Shown here in pieces: positions 22,984 to 34,081 of a stretch of 64,000 nt of DNA. Below the pieces are notes generated by a model. The model did no database searches. It was not told the DNA's origin and saw nothing but the letters and a program-made list of their open reading frames with translations. Both the position numbers and the translations under genes were made by a program. This DNA comes from Ulota crispa (Eukaryota > Streptophyta > Bryopsida > Orthotrichales > Orthotrichaceae), in assembly GCA_963920765.1 (NCBI GenBank), contig OY987243.1, positions 9,238,001-9,302,000 of the forward strand, read 5' to 3'. The stretch's first letter is position 1. Every line of letters begins with the position of its first letter.

Positions 22984-23874
22984 GCGCATTGCTGGAGAGG
23001 GCGTTGTATGCGTTGCATGGGCGCATGAATCTAAGCTTCTCAAAGATCCAGATAGGCTGACATCTAGCATTCCTCTGTCTCCTTGTCCCTTGGTGATGTC
23101 CTCAGGCTTGTCAAACTGATGGGAGCTGGGCTCCTCTTCTCTAACGTATTCTGTTGGTCAAGCTTCTTTCATGTTTGAATTGTTTGGTGATAGAAAATCT
23201 CTGACGTGTGGGGGGCAAATCTATGGTCTAGATGCACACCAATCATTGATTGCATGGTATACATTGCGGCTGAACTATCTTGGAAGACCTTTGTTCTTGC
23301 GTTCAGTGGATGAGAGGTCCCAATAATCAAGGATGTTCCTCCCTGTGCAACTAAGATAATCAGAAATCCTCTTATAATCAGGAATTATAAGATTTTGTTT
23401 GGCTTTGCAAGCAGCGCCATCATGTACGACAGTTGACACGTTTGCCTACATGACCTGATGCAATATGCGGAGCCATTTTGCAGACTCAATGGTCATGAGG
23501 TTGCGCCCATCCACCAAATCTAGCTCATTGAGAAACAGATCTTGCTTTGCAAAGTTAAGTGCGAAAACCTCAGCTTCAACCCAATTTGGGTTGCGATCCC
23601 TCCTTGCCTTCTTGTTGCTATTGGTGGAAGTTGGTGGAGATGTAGGAACTGTGGATGGCAAGATGTGTGGATTAGGTGTGCTACTTGATGGAGAAATTTG
23701 CACTGCACTCCCAGGTCTAGGGCTGAAGAAGGGTGACGATTGAGGAACTCCTTGAGTGCCTGTCAATGGCACCATCTAGGACGAACTAGGCGCTGCTGAT
23801 GCTGAACGAGCGCTGGTTGAATTGGCCCACACATGAGGTGAAGGACGCCCAAACTAGAAGCCACCCACGGGCAT
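22984..23874 (-). pseudogene. Harbinger SANT/Myb-like protein pseudogene, N-terminal part
   Basis: Partner gene of the Harbinger transposase. I place the start at the ATG at 23874 (MPVGGF), since the frame runs from there through two TAG stops (23854-23856, 23776-23778) into the longer open stretch beginning at 23775. A Ser/Pro-rich leader precedes a Myb/SANT-like domain: NPNWVEAEVFAL, ELDLVDGRNLMTIESAKW, then DGAACKAK and PDYKRISDYL. Further stops are at 23446-23448 (TAG), 23221-23223 (TAG) and 23158-23160 (TGA). The conserved PPHVRDFLSP follows. The frame is unbroken by indels, so all inactivation is by point change. The solo LTR cuts it at 22984. Confidence 0.8.
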
Positions 23875-23989
23875 ACTCCCGATAGCTGCCACACACACCA
23901 ATAGACATTGTTAGACTCCAGAGGATGGACTAAATGAGGACGACTAGCAAGAACTCTGCATTCAAGAGACACACTTATAAAAAATGTAT

Positions 23990-24980
23990 AGGCACAACAT
24001 GAATTTCCTACGAGATCAACAATATATATATAGGTAAGTGCCTACATTTGCCTTCACTGCTCTACATATTTCTGGAGAGGTATTCATTTCAATGTCTGAG
24101 TGTGTGTGGTTGTTTTGCAAGCTATGAGTGTTTCAAAAATGAATGTCTGTATGGGAGGGTATGAGTAGCGGCTTGGACAATTTGCATGTGAAGAAAGAAA
24201 TTTAACGCTTAATAGAGCAGCCATCAACCGCATTATCCTCTCATTTTTTGTAATGTATTAGGTAAACTTCAACATTTTCATAGTCTTCATGAAATGCAAA
24301 TAAAAATCTATATTTCCAAATATGATTACCACATGAGATGGTACTCACAACTTAACGGCAGCGCAGGTGGACGAACCGGTGAATTGTACGACAAAGCATT
24401 CAGGTTATTCTCCATCTTCGACTTCCTCCTAGCCCTGGAGAGTACCACTACAACATTATGGAAATATTCCACTTTCATTGAAATCCTACTTCGTGGGTTA
24501 CAAAGAACTATGAAGTGAATGGAAGATATCAACCGCATGAAATTCCAAAGAGCAATGACCTGTAGAACCTTAGCAGTAGCATGGCTAATTAGCAGCCATA
24601 TAATCAGAAAGAGGATGTAGATATGAACATCAATGTAACACTTCAGCAGGGGCTCTGAAGTCTACAACTTCAGTTCCAACATAGCTCATGTGCAATAAAC
24701 CTCAAAATATGAATGCTGAGACGTAATTGCTGTTGATTCTATCACTGAAGTTCAACTGTATAAATCCAAAGAACTCATGTCTACAAAGAACCACAAAAAT
24801 CTTGTAAGTGAAACATACCAAAATGCTCCAAGACGTCAATGCCAAAGTGAAGGTTGATGCTCAATGCGGTAACATAAAACCGGTAGCTCAATTCTCATGG
24901 TCAGTCAAAAATGCTCATGTAGCTCCGACTCCATCTATTATAACCGCCCTTGACAAAGCGACCTCTCACTGGCGCCGTCG
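23990..24980. other. intergenic, no gene seen
   Basis: AT-rich, with no recognisable protein. The right end of the Harbinger element probably lies near its left edge, but I found no convincing terminal repeat. Confidence 0.4.
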
Positions 24981-25100
24981 CGGGAGTCCTCGTCACTAAT
25001 AGTTACCTTTACCCAAAAGGCGGGAGTCCTCGTCACTAACAGTTACCTTTACCCAAAAGACGAGAGTCCTTGTCACAAAAAGTTACCTTTACTTGAAAGG
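24981..25100 (+). repeat. three tandem 40-bp repeats
   Basis: Units start at 24981, 25021 and 25061, each beginning CGGGAGTCCT or CGAGAGTCCT and containing AGTTACCTTTAC. Copies 1 and 2 differ at only two positions; copy 3 is more divergent. Lies about 540 bp before the F-box start. Confidence 0.9.
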
Positions 25101-25486
25101 TAGGCAGAATTAGACGCAGGGGTCTTCCGTAATTGAGCAAGTGATGCAGCATAACTAAAAACTGCCCCTACAATCCCGATGATCTCTCAGATGTTCAGTT
25201 CCACGAAGAATTAACGATAAGGTAATGCGCTAGTTCATCCGCAAATTGCGTTATCTTATCTCTTGACTTTCCTAATACCTGATCTCTCGACATGCCTGCC
25301 AGCTAGACTCGGTTACTACAATACGAACAAGTGGGAACACATACAAATAAACCCCCCCCCCCAGTACCGGTCTTCCCCAAGTACTAAGTCCAAGTGTGAA
25401 CCCAGCATTAGCAATTCCGTAGTTTTATTGGCCAGTTCTCTGCAGTCTTTGGTACGATTACCCATCCTCGTTTCGGATGGATGGAG

Positions 25487-25518
25487 TTAGGGTTTATAGG
25501 ATTTAGTAATTAGGGTTT
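25487..25518 (+). promoter_or_regulatory. two telo-box motifs upstream of the F-box gene
   Basis: TTAGGGTTT occurs at 25487-25495 and 25510-25518. This motif (the inverse of AAACCCTAA) is frequent in plant promoters of growth-related genes. It lies about 120-150 bp before the F-box ATG. Confidence 0.5.
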
Positions 25519-25637
25519 GGGGGTTTACCTGGTCGGAGTCTCGGTGGCTTGCGGTGATTAGCTTCTTCACGTTGCCATAAGTGTTGACGAATTCTTCGTT
25601 GTCCTGCGAACTGCGTTGAAGCTGTCTCCACGATGCG

Positions 25638-27089
25638 ATGGAGCCCTCTGGCACCTGCCATGACGCCGATCAGGGGTTTTGGAGCAACGTCCCCGAGATC
25701 ACAGCACGTATAATGTCTCGTTTGCCAGTGCCGTTTTTATGCACATGCCGGGCCGTTTGCAAGGCATGGAACGAGCTCCTCCGCCGGCCGGCATTCCTCG
25801 ACCTTTGTGACCGAGACGAGAAGAAGTACGACTCCTCGTACCTGTTCTTCACGGTGGATCTTGTTGACGACTACAACCGCTCGATATAGTATGGTAATTA
25901 CAGGCACACGATGTGCTTCCTGGACCTACGCAAGGGCCGGTGGTTTTCAATCGGGAGTCCTCGAACCCCTTCTGATACGGATGTGCTCTTCTGGGTTATG
26001 AACGACGGCCTCATTTGCGAATTCTCTGTAGTCGGCGAGGAGTGTATACTAGTCATGTTTGACCCCGTTTCAACGACCACACGCGCCCTCCCAGCCAGAA
26101 TCATTCCCGGATCTCACCTTTTCCGTGAGGATCCTCTTGCAATAGTACCAGTTGTACACAACAGCAACTTTAACGTGTTTGTACTAAGGTAGGGAAACCC
26201 TAATTGCTGCTTTTTTTTATCATATTTTTCATTTCGAAGTACTCTTTCTTGTAGGCAAACCAGAGGATTCTTGTTCATCAAATGTTGAGTTATGTTTGGA
26301 TTCCAATACACCAGCTGAACATCTGATCAAGTGGCTGTTGTGATTTGGATGGTCCTACCTTAGTCATCCACAGGGGCTACACACACGGTTCGTTATATAC
26401 GGATCATCCACGGACGAATGGCGTGAGCTAAGAAACCCTCTGGACGAGCCGCTACCTGCAGGAAGAAGCAGCGAAAGTATTCTGGCATCGGCTTTATTTC
26501 CAAGGCACTTTCTATGCTGCTTACTATTCGAAGACAGGCGTTATCCTTGAGAGCTACAACCTTGAAGAGAATTCGTGGAAAGAAGTGTTCACGGTTGATT
26601 CCAAACATCCTGGACATCTTGAGCTCATCGTCTATAAAAACCGCATGTTCATGGCTATATGGTTGGACGGTGAGGCGCATGCTTCATTGCTCCATACGAG
26701 GATTCAAGGTGGCGATGACTCGAGGAGAATCTTTGAGATCAGAGAGATTATGGAGGACTCCAGCAGCAAGTCAGTTATGAAAATCCCGTATTTGGAGGTT
26801 AAACGAGCAATCTTTGGAGAGGAAGAGAATTGGAATGGAATATGATATTTCATGCGGATTTCCTATCAACTCGCACTCTGTTCTACTGTTTTTGGATTCA
26901 GAGAAATCGGTTGTGTACAATGTGATGAGCGGGTGCGTTGCTGAAATCCCTGCACATCCTTTGAACCAAGCTTGTTCTGAGTTTGCAAAGCCAAAAGCGC
27001 TTGATGTATATTTCTCTGCAAAGCTTATGAATCTGAGCATGAGGAACATTTTGGCAAGATCTCCAACACCGATTGCCTGCACACGTTGA
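25638..27089 (+). pseudogene. F-box protein pseudogene
   Basis: The ATG at 25638 opens an F-box near residues 14-55 (IMSRLPVPFLCTCRAVCKAW, then LLRRPAFLDLC), which would bind SKP1 in an SCF ubiquitin ligase. An in-frame TAG at 25887-25889 interrupts the frame, which resumes at once (FLDLRKGRWFSIG). A possible donor AAG-GTAGGG occurs at about 26188. Coding resumes around 26395 (YGSSTDEWREL), shifts frame near 26495 (FQGTFYAAYY) and again near 26830 (CGFPINSHSVLLF), ending at TGA 27087-27089. The C-terminal half resembles the substrate-binding half of plant kelch-type F-box proteins, where DSE..VVYNV is typical. One stop plus two frame changes argue for a pseudogene, though an odd intron pattern could account for part of it. 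GC content is higher than in the flanks. Confidence 0.7.
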
Positions 27090-27110
27090 ACCCTTTCTCA
27101 GCCTCCTAGC

Positions 27111-27125
27111 AAACCCTAACCCTAA
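27111..27125 (-). repeat. short interstitial telomere-like motif
   Basis: AAACCCTAACCCTAA, two units of the plant telomere repeat, lies just after the F-box stop. Could be a promoter telo-box for an unseen gene or chance. Confidence 0.35.
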
Positions 27126-28077
27126 TTTCGAAAAGTTTGCAAGAGATTTCAGCCTGCAGCATCAGGAACATTGATGTCACGATGTCCTTAGTTAATGCAA
27201 TTAAAGCCTTCCTGTACACAAACCCGGCATCTCCAAGCTGTGCATGAAGCTTTACAAATGGAGGTGAAAAATGTGGATGGCTTTTGAGGCAGCAAGAGGA
27301 ATGTGCCCATCTTCTCGGCCCTGCGAACGAATCGTTATCAACAACCTGGTTTCGTGGACGAGTGCCTGCTCTTGAATGTTGCGAGCTCTCAGGGAGGTAA
27401 GTTCCTCTCAGTCTTCCTCGTCCTTTTTGCTTTTCACACAAGTATGTGCAACCAATCATAAGAGTGTTTCCTTTGTAATTACACGATGTGTGCTGCAACG
27501 TATGGTGCTTTGCATATTTAAAGAAATCGTAAATGCAAGGAGTGAAGTATGTGCCGCATTTTGCATTGACTAGCAATATACATCGCAACGTATTGTATAG
27601 TCTTTGGTTTTGGGATACAAGGTAATCAATTGTAAATTCTACACAATTCACTCAAGAATGAAGGTCCTATGGAGGGTAGGTATACAGCAATTAAGGATTT
27701 GAAATGACGAATTATCTGAGGGCGTACTCTGTATGAAATATATTTGAATCTTCTGTTTCGTACTTGAGCAGCTGATTGTATTGGTTGTGTGTAGGTTTTG
27801 GAGTGGACATGTGGAGTGTTGGGCAGAAGCTTTACCAGCAATGTTAACAAGGGCAGTGTGCTGAACGGAGATGGGTTGGTGCAAAGGATGATGACTTGGT
27901 GAGTGGGATTATAGAGTGGTACTTTACGAATCACTACCCATAACACGTTTTTTTTTTGGACATATCTTTAGTGGCAACAATTTGGTAAATATAAATTGTC
28001 CATCCAAATCTTGATGGGGTAATCTGATGATATGTATTGATGAACGTCTTGGAAACGTGAAGTAGTTAACCCTTTAA

Positions 28078-28935
28078 CCCCTAAATGCCCAATGGTGTTT
28101 TTCTCTTTTTTGGAAGGCAGTTTTGAAGTTTTTGAATTGTCCTTGCAAAATTATTCTTTAACATCAAAAACAAAATTGTAACCGTTGAATCTTGAACTGG
28201 AAGGCTTCTTGATGGCGCTACGCAATAAAAATTCAAAATGGCCAAGTGGATTTTAAGATATTTGTGATTAAATGTGGTTGAATTTGGAATTGGCAACTTT
28301 TGGATACAAAATTGGGAAACAATCATTTAGGATACTTTAGTGTTTATTGTTGTTACTTGGAAATTAAATGCCCCCCTTTCAAATCCATGACCACAGTTTC
28401 ACAAATGAGCCTACAACACAATTGTAAAAGCGTAATTGCCTAACACAGAATTTTTTTTAGCTTCAATTATTGACCAAAAATCTTTATGAATGAAAGAAAA
28501 TTCAACAGTGAATGAATTCTAAAGTTTGTGAAATAGATGAACCAAGTGAAGTTAGTCCAAAAGCACTTTTAGATTTTGTTGAATGACGAAGTTTCATTAA
28601 AAGGGCGCTTATTGCCAAAGGGAGTGCCCAAAGGAAATCTTGATTTTTTTCTCAACTTGATGCCTTTCTTTTCAATGTGGCAGCTTGTCATAGGCTCAGT
28701 GACACTATTCACAACACTATTCATGACACAAAGAACATACTCGCAGTTTACCTTCTACTAAAACCAATTGAAATAAGTTATGGAAGGAATTAAAATTGAA
28801 CACTAAATCTAACTTCAACCCACAACTTCTCCAAAAGAAAAGCCTTAATAAAATAAAATTTGGGCCTTTGACAGGGTTTCAAAGTTGTTTGAAATCTTTT
28901 GAACATCACAATGTGGTGCCATGGGCATTTAGGGG
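28078..28935. mobile_element. TTAA-flanked TIR element 1 (piggyBac-like, non-autonomous)
   Basis: Left end CCCCTAAATGCCCAATGG at 28078; the inverted right end is CCCCTAAATGCCCATGG, nearly identical over 16 positions. TTAA flanks both ends (28074-28077, 28936-28939). No transposase ORF inside. TTAA duplication with ends starting CCC is the piggyBac hallmark. Confidence 0.7.
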
Positions 28936-29420
28936 TTAAGGACCACACACATTTTCACAAAATCCACTAAAAATAGGGGTGGTAAGCTTAGATGTGCAGT
29001 TGAATCAAATATGGACCCAATTTGATTAATCCAACTGTACAATTGCAAAGGTCACCTTGTTTCTTGTAATGCGTCAAAGTTTCAACTAGATCTACCATCG
29101 GAGGTGTAAGGTGATAATGATTGTATGAGCCATATGTGGAAAATCTCTTGTTTTCCATGCTTGTGTGGTTTTGAATGTTAACTCTTCATGCAAGCTTTGG
29201 TTGAGAAGAGCCTTACATTTTTAGAAAGCAAGGTTTCCCACCTTTCCAACAAGACTAGTTTCACACAAAATAGACAAAAATAGCAATCACAAGGTGTAGC
29301 TAAGTGGACAAAAAGGGTCAAAAAACCCACTTTCTTTGCTACCCTAAAACGGTTCTACAAGAAATTTGATAATTATTCTAGAAAATCCAATTGGTGAAAA
29401 CAATCAAGAATTGGCCTTAA

Positions 29421-30066
29421 CCCCTGAAGGGCCCTTGGGCTATAGAGATACAGTACCAAATACGGTCGCAATCAATATTTAGAAGTTTGAGTTAGTTGGA
29501 AATTAAGTGTTACAACCATACATATTGAAAGGTTGTATGATGGTGGGTGCATAATTTTTTTTGGAAAGCCCTCATAGCAGCTCAAATATGGCTGTATATA
29601 CGGCCAAACATATGGCCAGAGATGGCCGATGGATTGTTTTGGGGTTAAATGTTGGATGACAAATTTTAAAGCCAAAACGACACCACCATTTTAGTAGATT
29701 TTCAAATACTACAATTATACTACTACCATATATGAAAACAATACAAGCGTATTTCTTAAGCAATTTGAAATTTTTTAGAATGGTGCAATTGAAATATGAC
29801 ATTCTTCTTGCATACTTGATGTATTGTGTTGTTGCTTTGATCCATCTTTGACCAAAAATGGATACGTATTTTGAAGCCATGCCGTATAAACACCATTATT
29901 TATCAACTCACATACCCAATTGCATTGTTATTTTTTTAAATGGATGCAAAAATCTTGTGATCACATGCGTACCTCAAGACCAAATTCCAAATTATTGAGC
30001 AATTTCAACCTACATGCAAAAAACCACTCCCAATGACCAAAACATGGTCGCGTGGTCCTTAAAGGG
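29421..30066. mobile_element. TTAA-flanked TIR element 2 (piggyBac-like), possibly composite
   Basis: Left end CCCCTGAAGGGCC at 29421 after TTAA; inverted right end CCCTTTAAGGACC at 30066 before TTAA (30067-30070), about 10 of 13 matching. A second end, CCCC then TTAA at 29645-29648, lies inside. The segment 29540-29644 is inverted relative to the end at 31319, so a shorter 224-bp element (29421-29644) is the alternative reading. Confidence 0.55.
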
Positions 30067-30759
30067 TTAACTTGTTCTTTACTTACAATTACATTGACAC
30101 ATTTCATATCAATCATTTTACTAATGATTTGCAACAATAACAAAACACTTGAAATTTCAAAACTTTGACACTTATTTCTTTTAATTTTTAGAAAACCTTA
30201 ATTATTAAAAAAAATTGTGTTTGGAATTGTTTAAACCTAAGATCCAATTACTTTCAATTACAATTTTATATTAATATTTCTTAATCTCTCACAAATTCTC
30301 AAACATGGGGTTTTTGTGGAACAAAGGGAGTTGTTTTTTACAAATAACACAAAATTGAATTAATAGCAATGAAAAAGAGATTTCCATTTAGAATTCTTAA
30401 TTTTTAGTTGATCTAGAAGATAGTCTTGGGATGTTTAGGAATTATTTGGGAACTATTTAATTTGGAAGTTAAAAGGTTTTACCTCCTCATAGTGATCCAT
30501 AATTCTTGAGCCTAGTATTCTTGGTATATAGTATAAATAGTGTTCTAATGGAGAAGAAAAGATTCTAGAAATGTTACAACCATTGTTAACTAATGAAGTC
30601 ACAACATAGAATTCCTTAAACATCTTTTATTTAAGAGTTGAATGAATAAGATAATTAGTATAATTGGGTTGTTGTTTTGAAACAATTTGTTCTTCACCTA
30701 CATAATGCATGTTGGCTCTATTAGGAGATACAAGTATGTCTTGCCCACTCATTGCACAG

Positions 30760-31026
30760 CCTCTTTTCCTTTTTTTCACTCTTTATGATATTTGTCTTGT
30801 ATTGTACATCTTGTTCCTCTATCTGCTTTCTTTTTTCACCCTCCCTATTCCTCTCTTTACCTCCCAAATTTTGAATGACTTTTCACCCTCTCTTCTTCTC
30901 TCCCCCTATAAATTTTGATGACTTTTCTCCTTCTTTTTCTTTGTATTTTTTGCTCCCTCCCCCTCAAATACCATGTGACTTTTTACCCTCCCTTTCCCTA
31001 CCTTTTCCTCTCCCTCTCCCTTTTTT
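30760..31026 (+). repeat. pyrimidine-rich tract with imperfect repeat
   Basis: Strongly C+T biased on the plus strand. It includes three imperfect units around TTTTGATGACTTTTCACCCT spaced about 60 bp apart. No coding signal. Confidence 0.6.
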
Positions 31027-31318
31027 GATAAGAATTTCAACTTTTTGGTGTTAATAGAGAATTTGAAATTTCCCATTACAGATAGACACTTGAGGCTTTA
31101 TGATAGAAAAGATTATAATTATTATTTGAAAAATAAATTTGAGAAGCTTTATTAAAAAATTCACAAAGCACATCAAAAAATGAACAAAAATTAATATTGG
31201 CAAGTAGATTTTTTAAAACGTTGATCAATACTAACTTTACAATTAATTGTGATTTTTGTCTATGAACTTTCATTCATGTTTCTCTCTGAGGTCAATGCTA
31301 TTATTAGTTTTTCCTTAA

Positions 31319-31450
31319 CCCTTGAATGGCCCATTGGCTATCTGTGGCCGTATGTACAATTGTATGTACAGTCGTATTTGAGCTGCTGTGAGGGCTTCTC
31401 AAAAAAAATTATGCACCCACCATATTTTTTTTCTTATCTTACTATCTTGT
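31319..31450 (+). mobile_element. single end of a TTAA/CCCYT element
   Basis: TTAA at 31315-31318 then CCCTTGAATGGCCCATTGGC. The next 110 bases match 29540-29644 in inverse orientation (ATTTGAGCTGCTGTGAGGGC, then AATTATGCACCCACCAT). I did not find a convincing partner end. Confidence 0.5.
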
Positions 31451-32344
31451 ATATGTTTTTTGCAAAAAAAAAAAAAATTGTCATAAATATACACCTATCT
31501 TATTCTGTTTATTTTTAATTTTATGATTGTGTACATATCCTATTCTAACACTTCAAAGTTCCTTGTTTTTATGATAAACAATTACAATGGCATATTATTT
31601 CATGTATCTATAAAGAAATCTAAGCTAGTTTTCAATTTTTATGTGAATGTGAAGTACATAATCATGTGTATCTTCTACTCTTTCCTTCAAAAACTTGAGG
31701 AATTTCCAACATCTTTGAGTAGGGAGCTACGGAAATGGATTCTTTTTGTAACTCATAATACATTAAACTTTGAATGCTTTTTTGAGTTTTTGAATATTGG
31801 AATATTTAATTGCTTGTGCTATATAGTAATTGCATTTGGTCAAAATGCATAGATTTGGAATTGCTCTCTTTTACCAAAAATCAATTGCATTTGTAATTGA
31901 CATTCTTTCTAGTTGCTGAAAATACAATCATTCTATTTTTGATAATGCAATCAATAGCAAACTCAAATCATATACATGGTAGGATATTGATTCCACCTCT
32001 TTATTACAACATTCTATTATAATACACAAATATTATGTTTGAGCCAACTAAACACTTGGCAATTTGATCTTGTTTGGAAATATTTCACAAAAACTCTGCA
32101 CTGGACAATTTTTAACATTTCATAGAGATGTTTGATGTATGGTCTTTTTACTAAATACAAATCCTCCAAAGCAAAATAGTTTCAATAACTCAAAATGATT
32201 GATTTTTTGTTTGCAGTAAATGAACAAACATTGTTGAAAGGGATGAAAATGTGAGTACAAAATAAACTTGTAATATTTGTGCAGATTATTAAATTCATAT
32301 TGTCTCCACTTTAGGAGGAATTTAGAAACCTTAGTAAAACGTGG
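31451..32344. other. AT-rich, no gene seen
   Basis: Short frames only, all AT-biased and without motifs. The 109-residue open frame at 31523-31852 has composition typical of AT-rich noncoding DNA. Confidence 0.4.
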
Positions 32345-33252
32345 ACGACTATAGAGGCGAGCTTTGACCGGTTATACCGGAATTCAAAACATCAAAGGTG
32401 GATGCACAACACGTTAAAGATGAGGACCAAAAGCCCGATGGCCAGTGGAAATTGGTTGCTAGCCAACAGTCACTACATGACCTTCACATGGTGCACTCGC
32501 AAAGCATGAACCCCACATAGTCGATGTGTACTAAATTGTCCATTCCCGACCCATAGACAATGCCTTCATCTAGCGGTCCAAAACTATGCATAGTCCTCCG
32601 GACCGAACCTCTTTCACACGGAAGATATCTCCACTTTTCAGATGGCATGTCTGATCGACGGGCAGAGGTTCCAAAAATGCAAGGGGTCCCAAATCAGGAA
32701 GAAGGCGCTCTTTGGCACTAAGTCTTGTATACATTTCAAGAAGTGCCTCTTGCCCCTCCTGCCCGTCATGTTTGTGTTTCTTCTGCCCGCCCCCATCGCT
32801 TTTCAGCCTACTTTGGTCGGCTGGGCTCCCTCGACTGGGTACCTCTAGTCTGGGTATCTGAGGAACAGCCGAGCCACTCTCGCTCTGATTCGTTGCGGTC
32901 ATTGCCCTCGTCACTCTAGTCCGCATCGCCCTTGTCGCTCCAGTCCTAGTTGACCTCTTCCGTGGCCATACACTGTAATCCAAACTATGTGACTCAATCT
33001 GGTGTAACATCCAATGTTATTTAGAGTGTGTGGCTCACTCTAGAAAAGCCATGCATTTTAATCAACAGTGTACGGCCACTCTTGAAAAATGTTGAGGTTG
33101 TAGCCATGTACTGCTGTCGAAAGTGTATGGCTCATTCTGCCATAGCCATGCACTTTGGGCAATAGTGTTTGGACACACATCATTTATTTTTAAAGAGTGG
33201 CCATACACTATTGCTTATAGTATATGGTACTACTTTGCCTTCATTGTAGTAG
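32345..33252. mobile_element. possible CACTA-like remnant with subterminal repeats and a GC-rich core
   Basis: From 33020 to 33230 a roughly 10-bp motif of the form AGTGTATGGCT/AGCCATGCACT recurs about nine times in both orientations. This is the pattern of CACTA subterminal repeats. The cluster runs up to TTCATTGTAGTAG at about 33252, resembling a degenerate CACTA 3' end. I found no matching 5' terminus. The block at 32560-33000 is much more GC-rich than its surroundings. Confidence 0.35.
32570..33010 (-). CDS. hypothetical ORF of 146 codons in a GC-rich island
   Basis: Not recognised. The C-terminal half reads more like protein than chance (LLPDLGPLAFLEPLPVDQ, HLKSGDIFRVKEV). The N-terminal half is low-complexity Arg/Thr. 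The island is compositionally unlike the AT-rich DNA around it and may be a captured gene fragment in the putative transposon. Weak evidence. Confidence 0.25.
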   Translation of the reverse strand: MLHQIESHSLDYSVWPRKRSTRTGATRAMRTRVTRAMTATNQSESGSAVPQIPRLEVPSRGSPADQSRLKSDGGGQKKHKHDGQEGQEALLEMYTRLSAKERLLPDLGPLAFLEPLPVDQTCHLKSGDIFRVKEVRSGGLCIVLDR

Positions 33253-33457
33253 AGTCCTCATTTTTTCTTAAACACTTCAACTCCTTCCTTTAGAGGTTAA
33301 GGCTTGTAGAGAGATGGTTCTTGAAACACTTTGTGGATGCTTCTCATGTGTGGTAACTACAAGTATGTGTTTAGAGTATCTAGCATTGCATTCTTAACAT
33401 CCTAGTAAGGACTTCATTTTCTTATCAACACTACATTTTATTCTTAGAGAATAAATG

Positions 33458-33733
33458 TTACATAGAGATTGTTTTTCTAAATACTTAGAGAATGCTTGTA
33501 CTCCTCTCGTCTTTGAGTTTATGGTTACATAGAGAGTGTTTTTCTAAATACTTATAGGATGTTTGTACACATCTTCTCTTCTTTGAGTTTATGGTTACAT
33601 AGAGAGTGTTTTTCTAAATACTTAGAGGATGCTTGTACTCATCTTCTCTTCTTTGAGTTTAGGGTTACATAGAAAGTGTTCTCCTAAATATTATAGGATG
33701 CTTGTACTCATCTTCTCTTCTTTGAGTTTAGGG
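33458..33733 (+). repeat. four tandem repeats of 67-70 bp
   Basis: Units start at 33458, 33525, 33595 and 33665, each opening TTACATAGAGAGTGTTTTTC (or close) and closing CTTTGAGTTTAGGG or CTTTGAGTTTATGG. The array lies about 350 bp before the MULE transposase start, so it may belong to that element's 5' region. Confidence 0.9.
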
Positions 33734-34081
33734 TTTAGAGCATTTTATTATCAAAGTTTTTGTAAGAATTTCAATCTCTTCCACTTACACTCACTATATT
33801 AAAGATTTAGAGTTATGAAATAGTGTTATTTTAAACACTCATAGTGTAGTGGTTAGGTTTTCTATTTTCAAGGTTTAAGATTTAAAACCCTTCATTCTAG
33901 TAGTTCTTGTAGGCACTTCTACCTTTTCCTCTTTCATTTTTTCTATCAAATATTTAGGGTTGTAATAATAGAATTCACTTCAAAGCATTTATAATGTGCA
34001 TATTAGAACACCATATTTTTTGGGTTTAGAATTTTTAGCATTTCATTTTCAAGCTTTGAAGTTTTGCTTTAGGGTTTCATC

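Noticed and set aside
27111..27125. A telomere or chromosome-end junction
   Set aside because: Only two repeat units. This is an ordinary short telo-box-like motif.
27106..27651. 181-codon open frame on the minus strand
   Set aside because: It shows no domain, has odd composition, and lies in the 3' flank of the F-box pseudogene. I see no support for coding.
33458..33733. A CRISPR array
   Set aside because: The units are contiguous tandem repeats without distinct spacers, and the DNA is eukaryotic.
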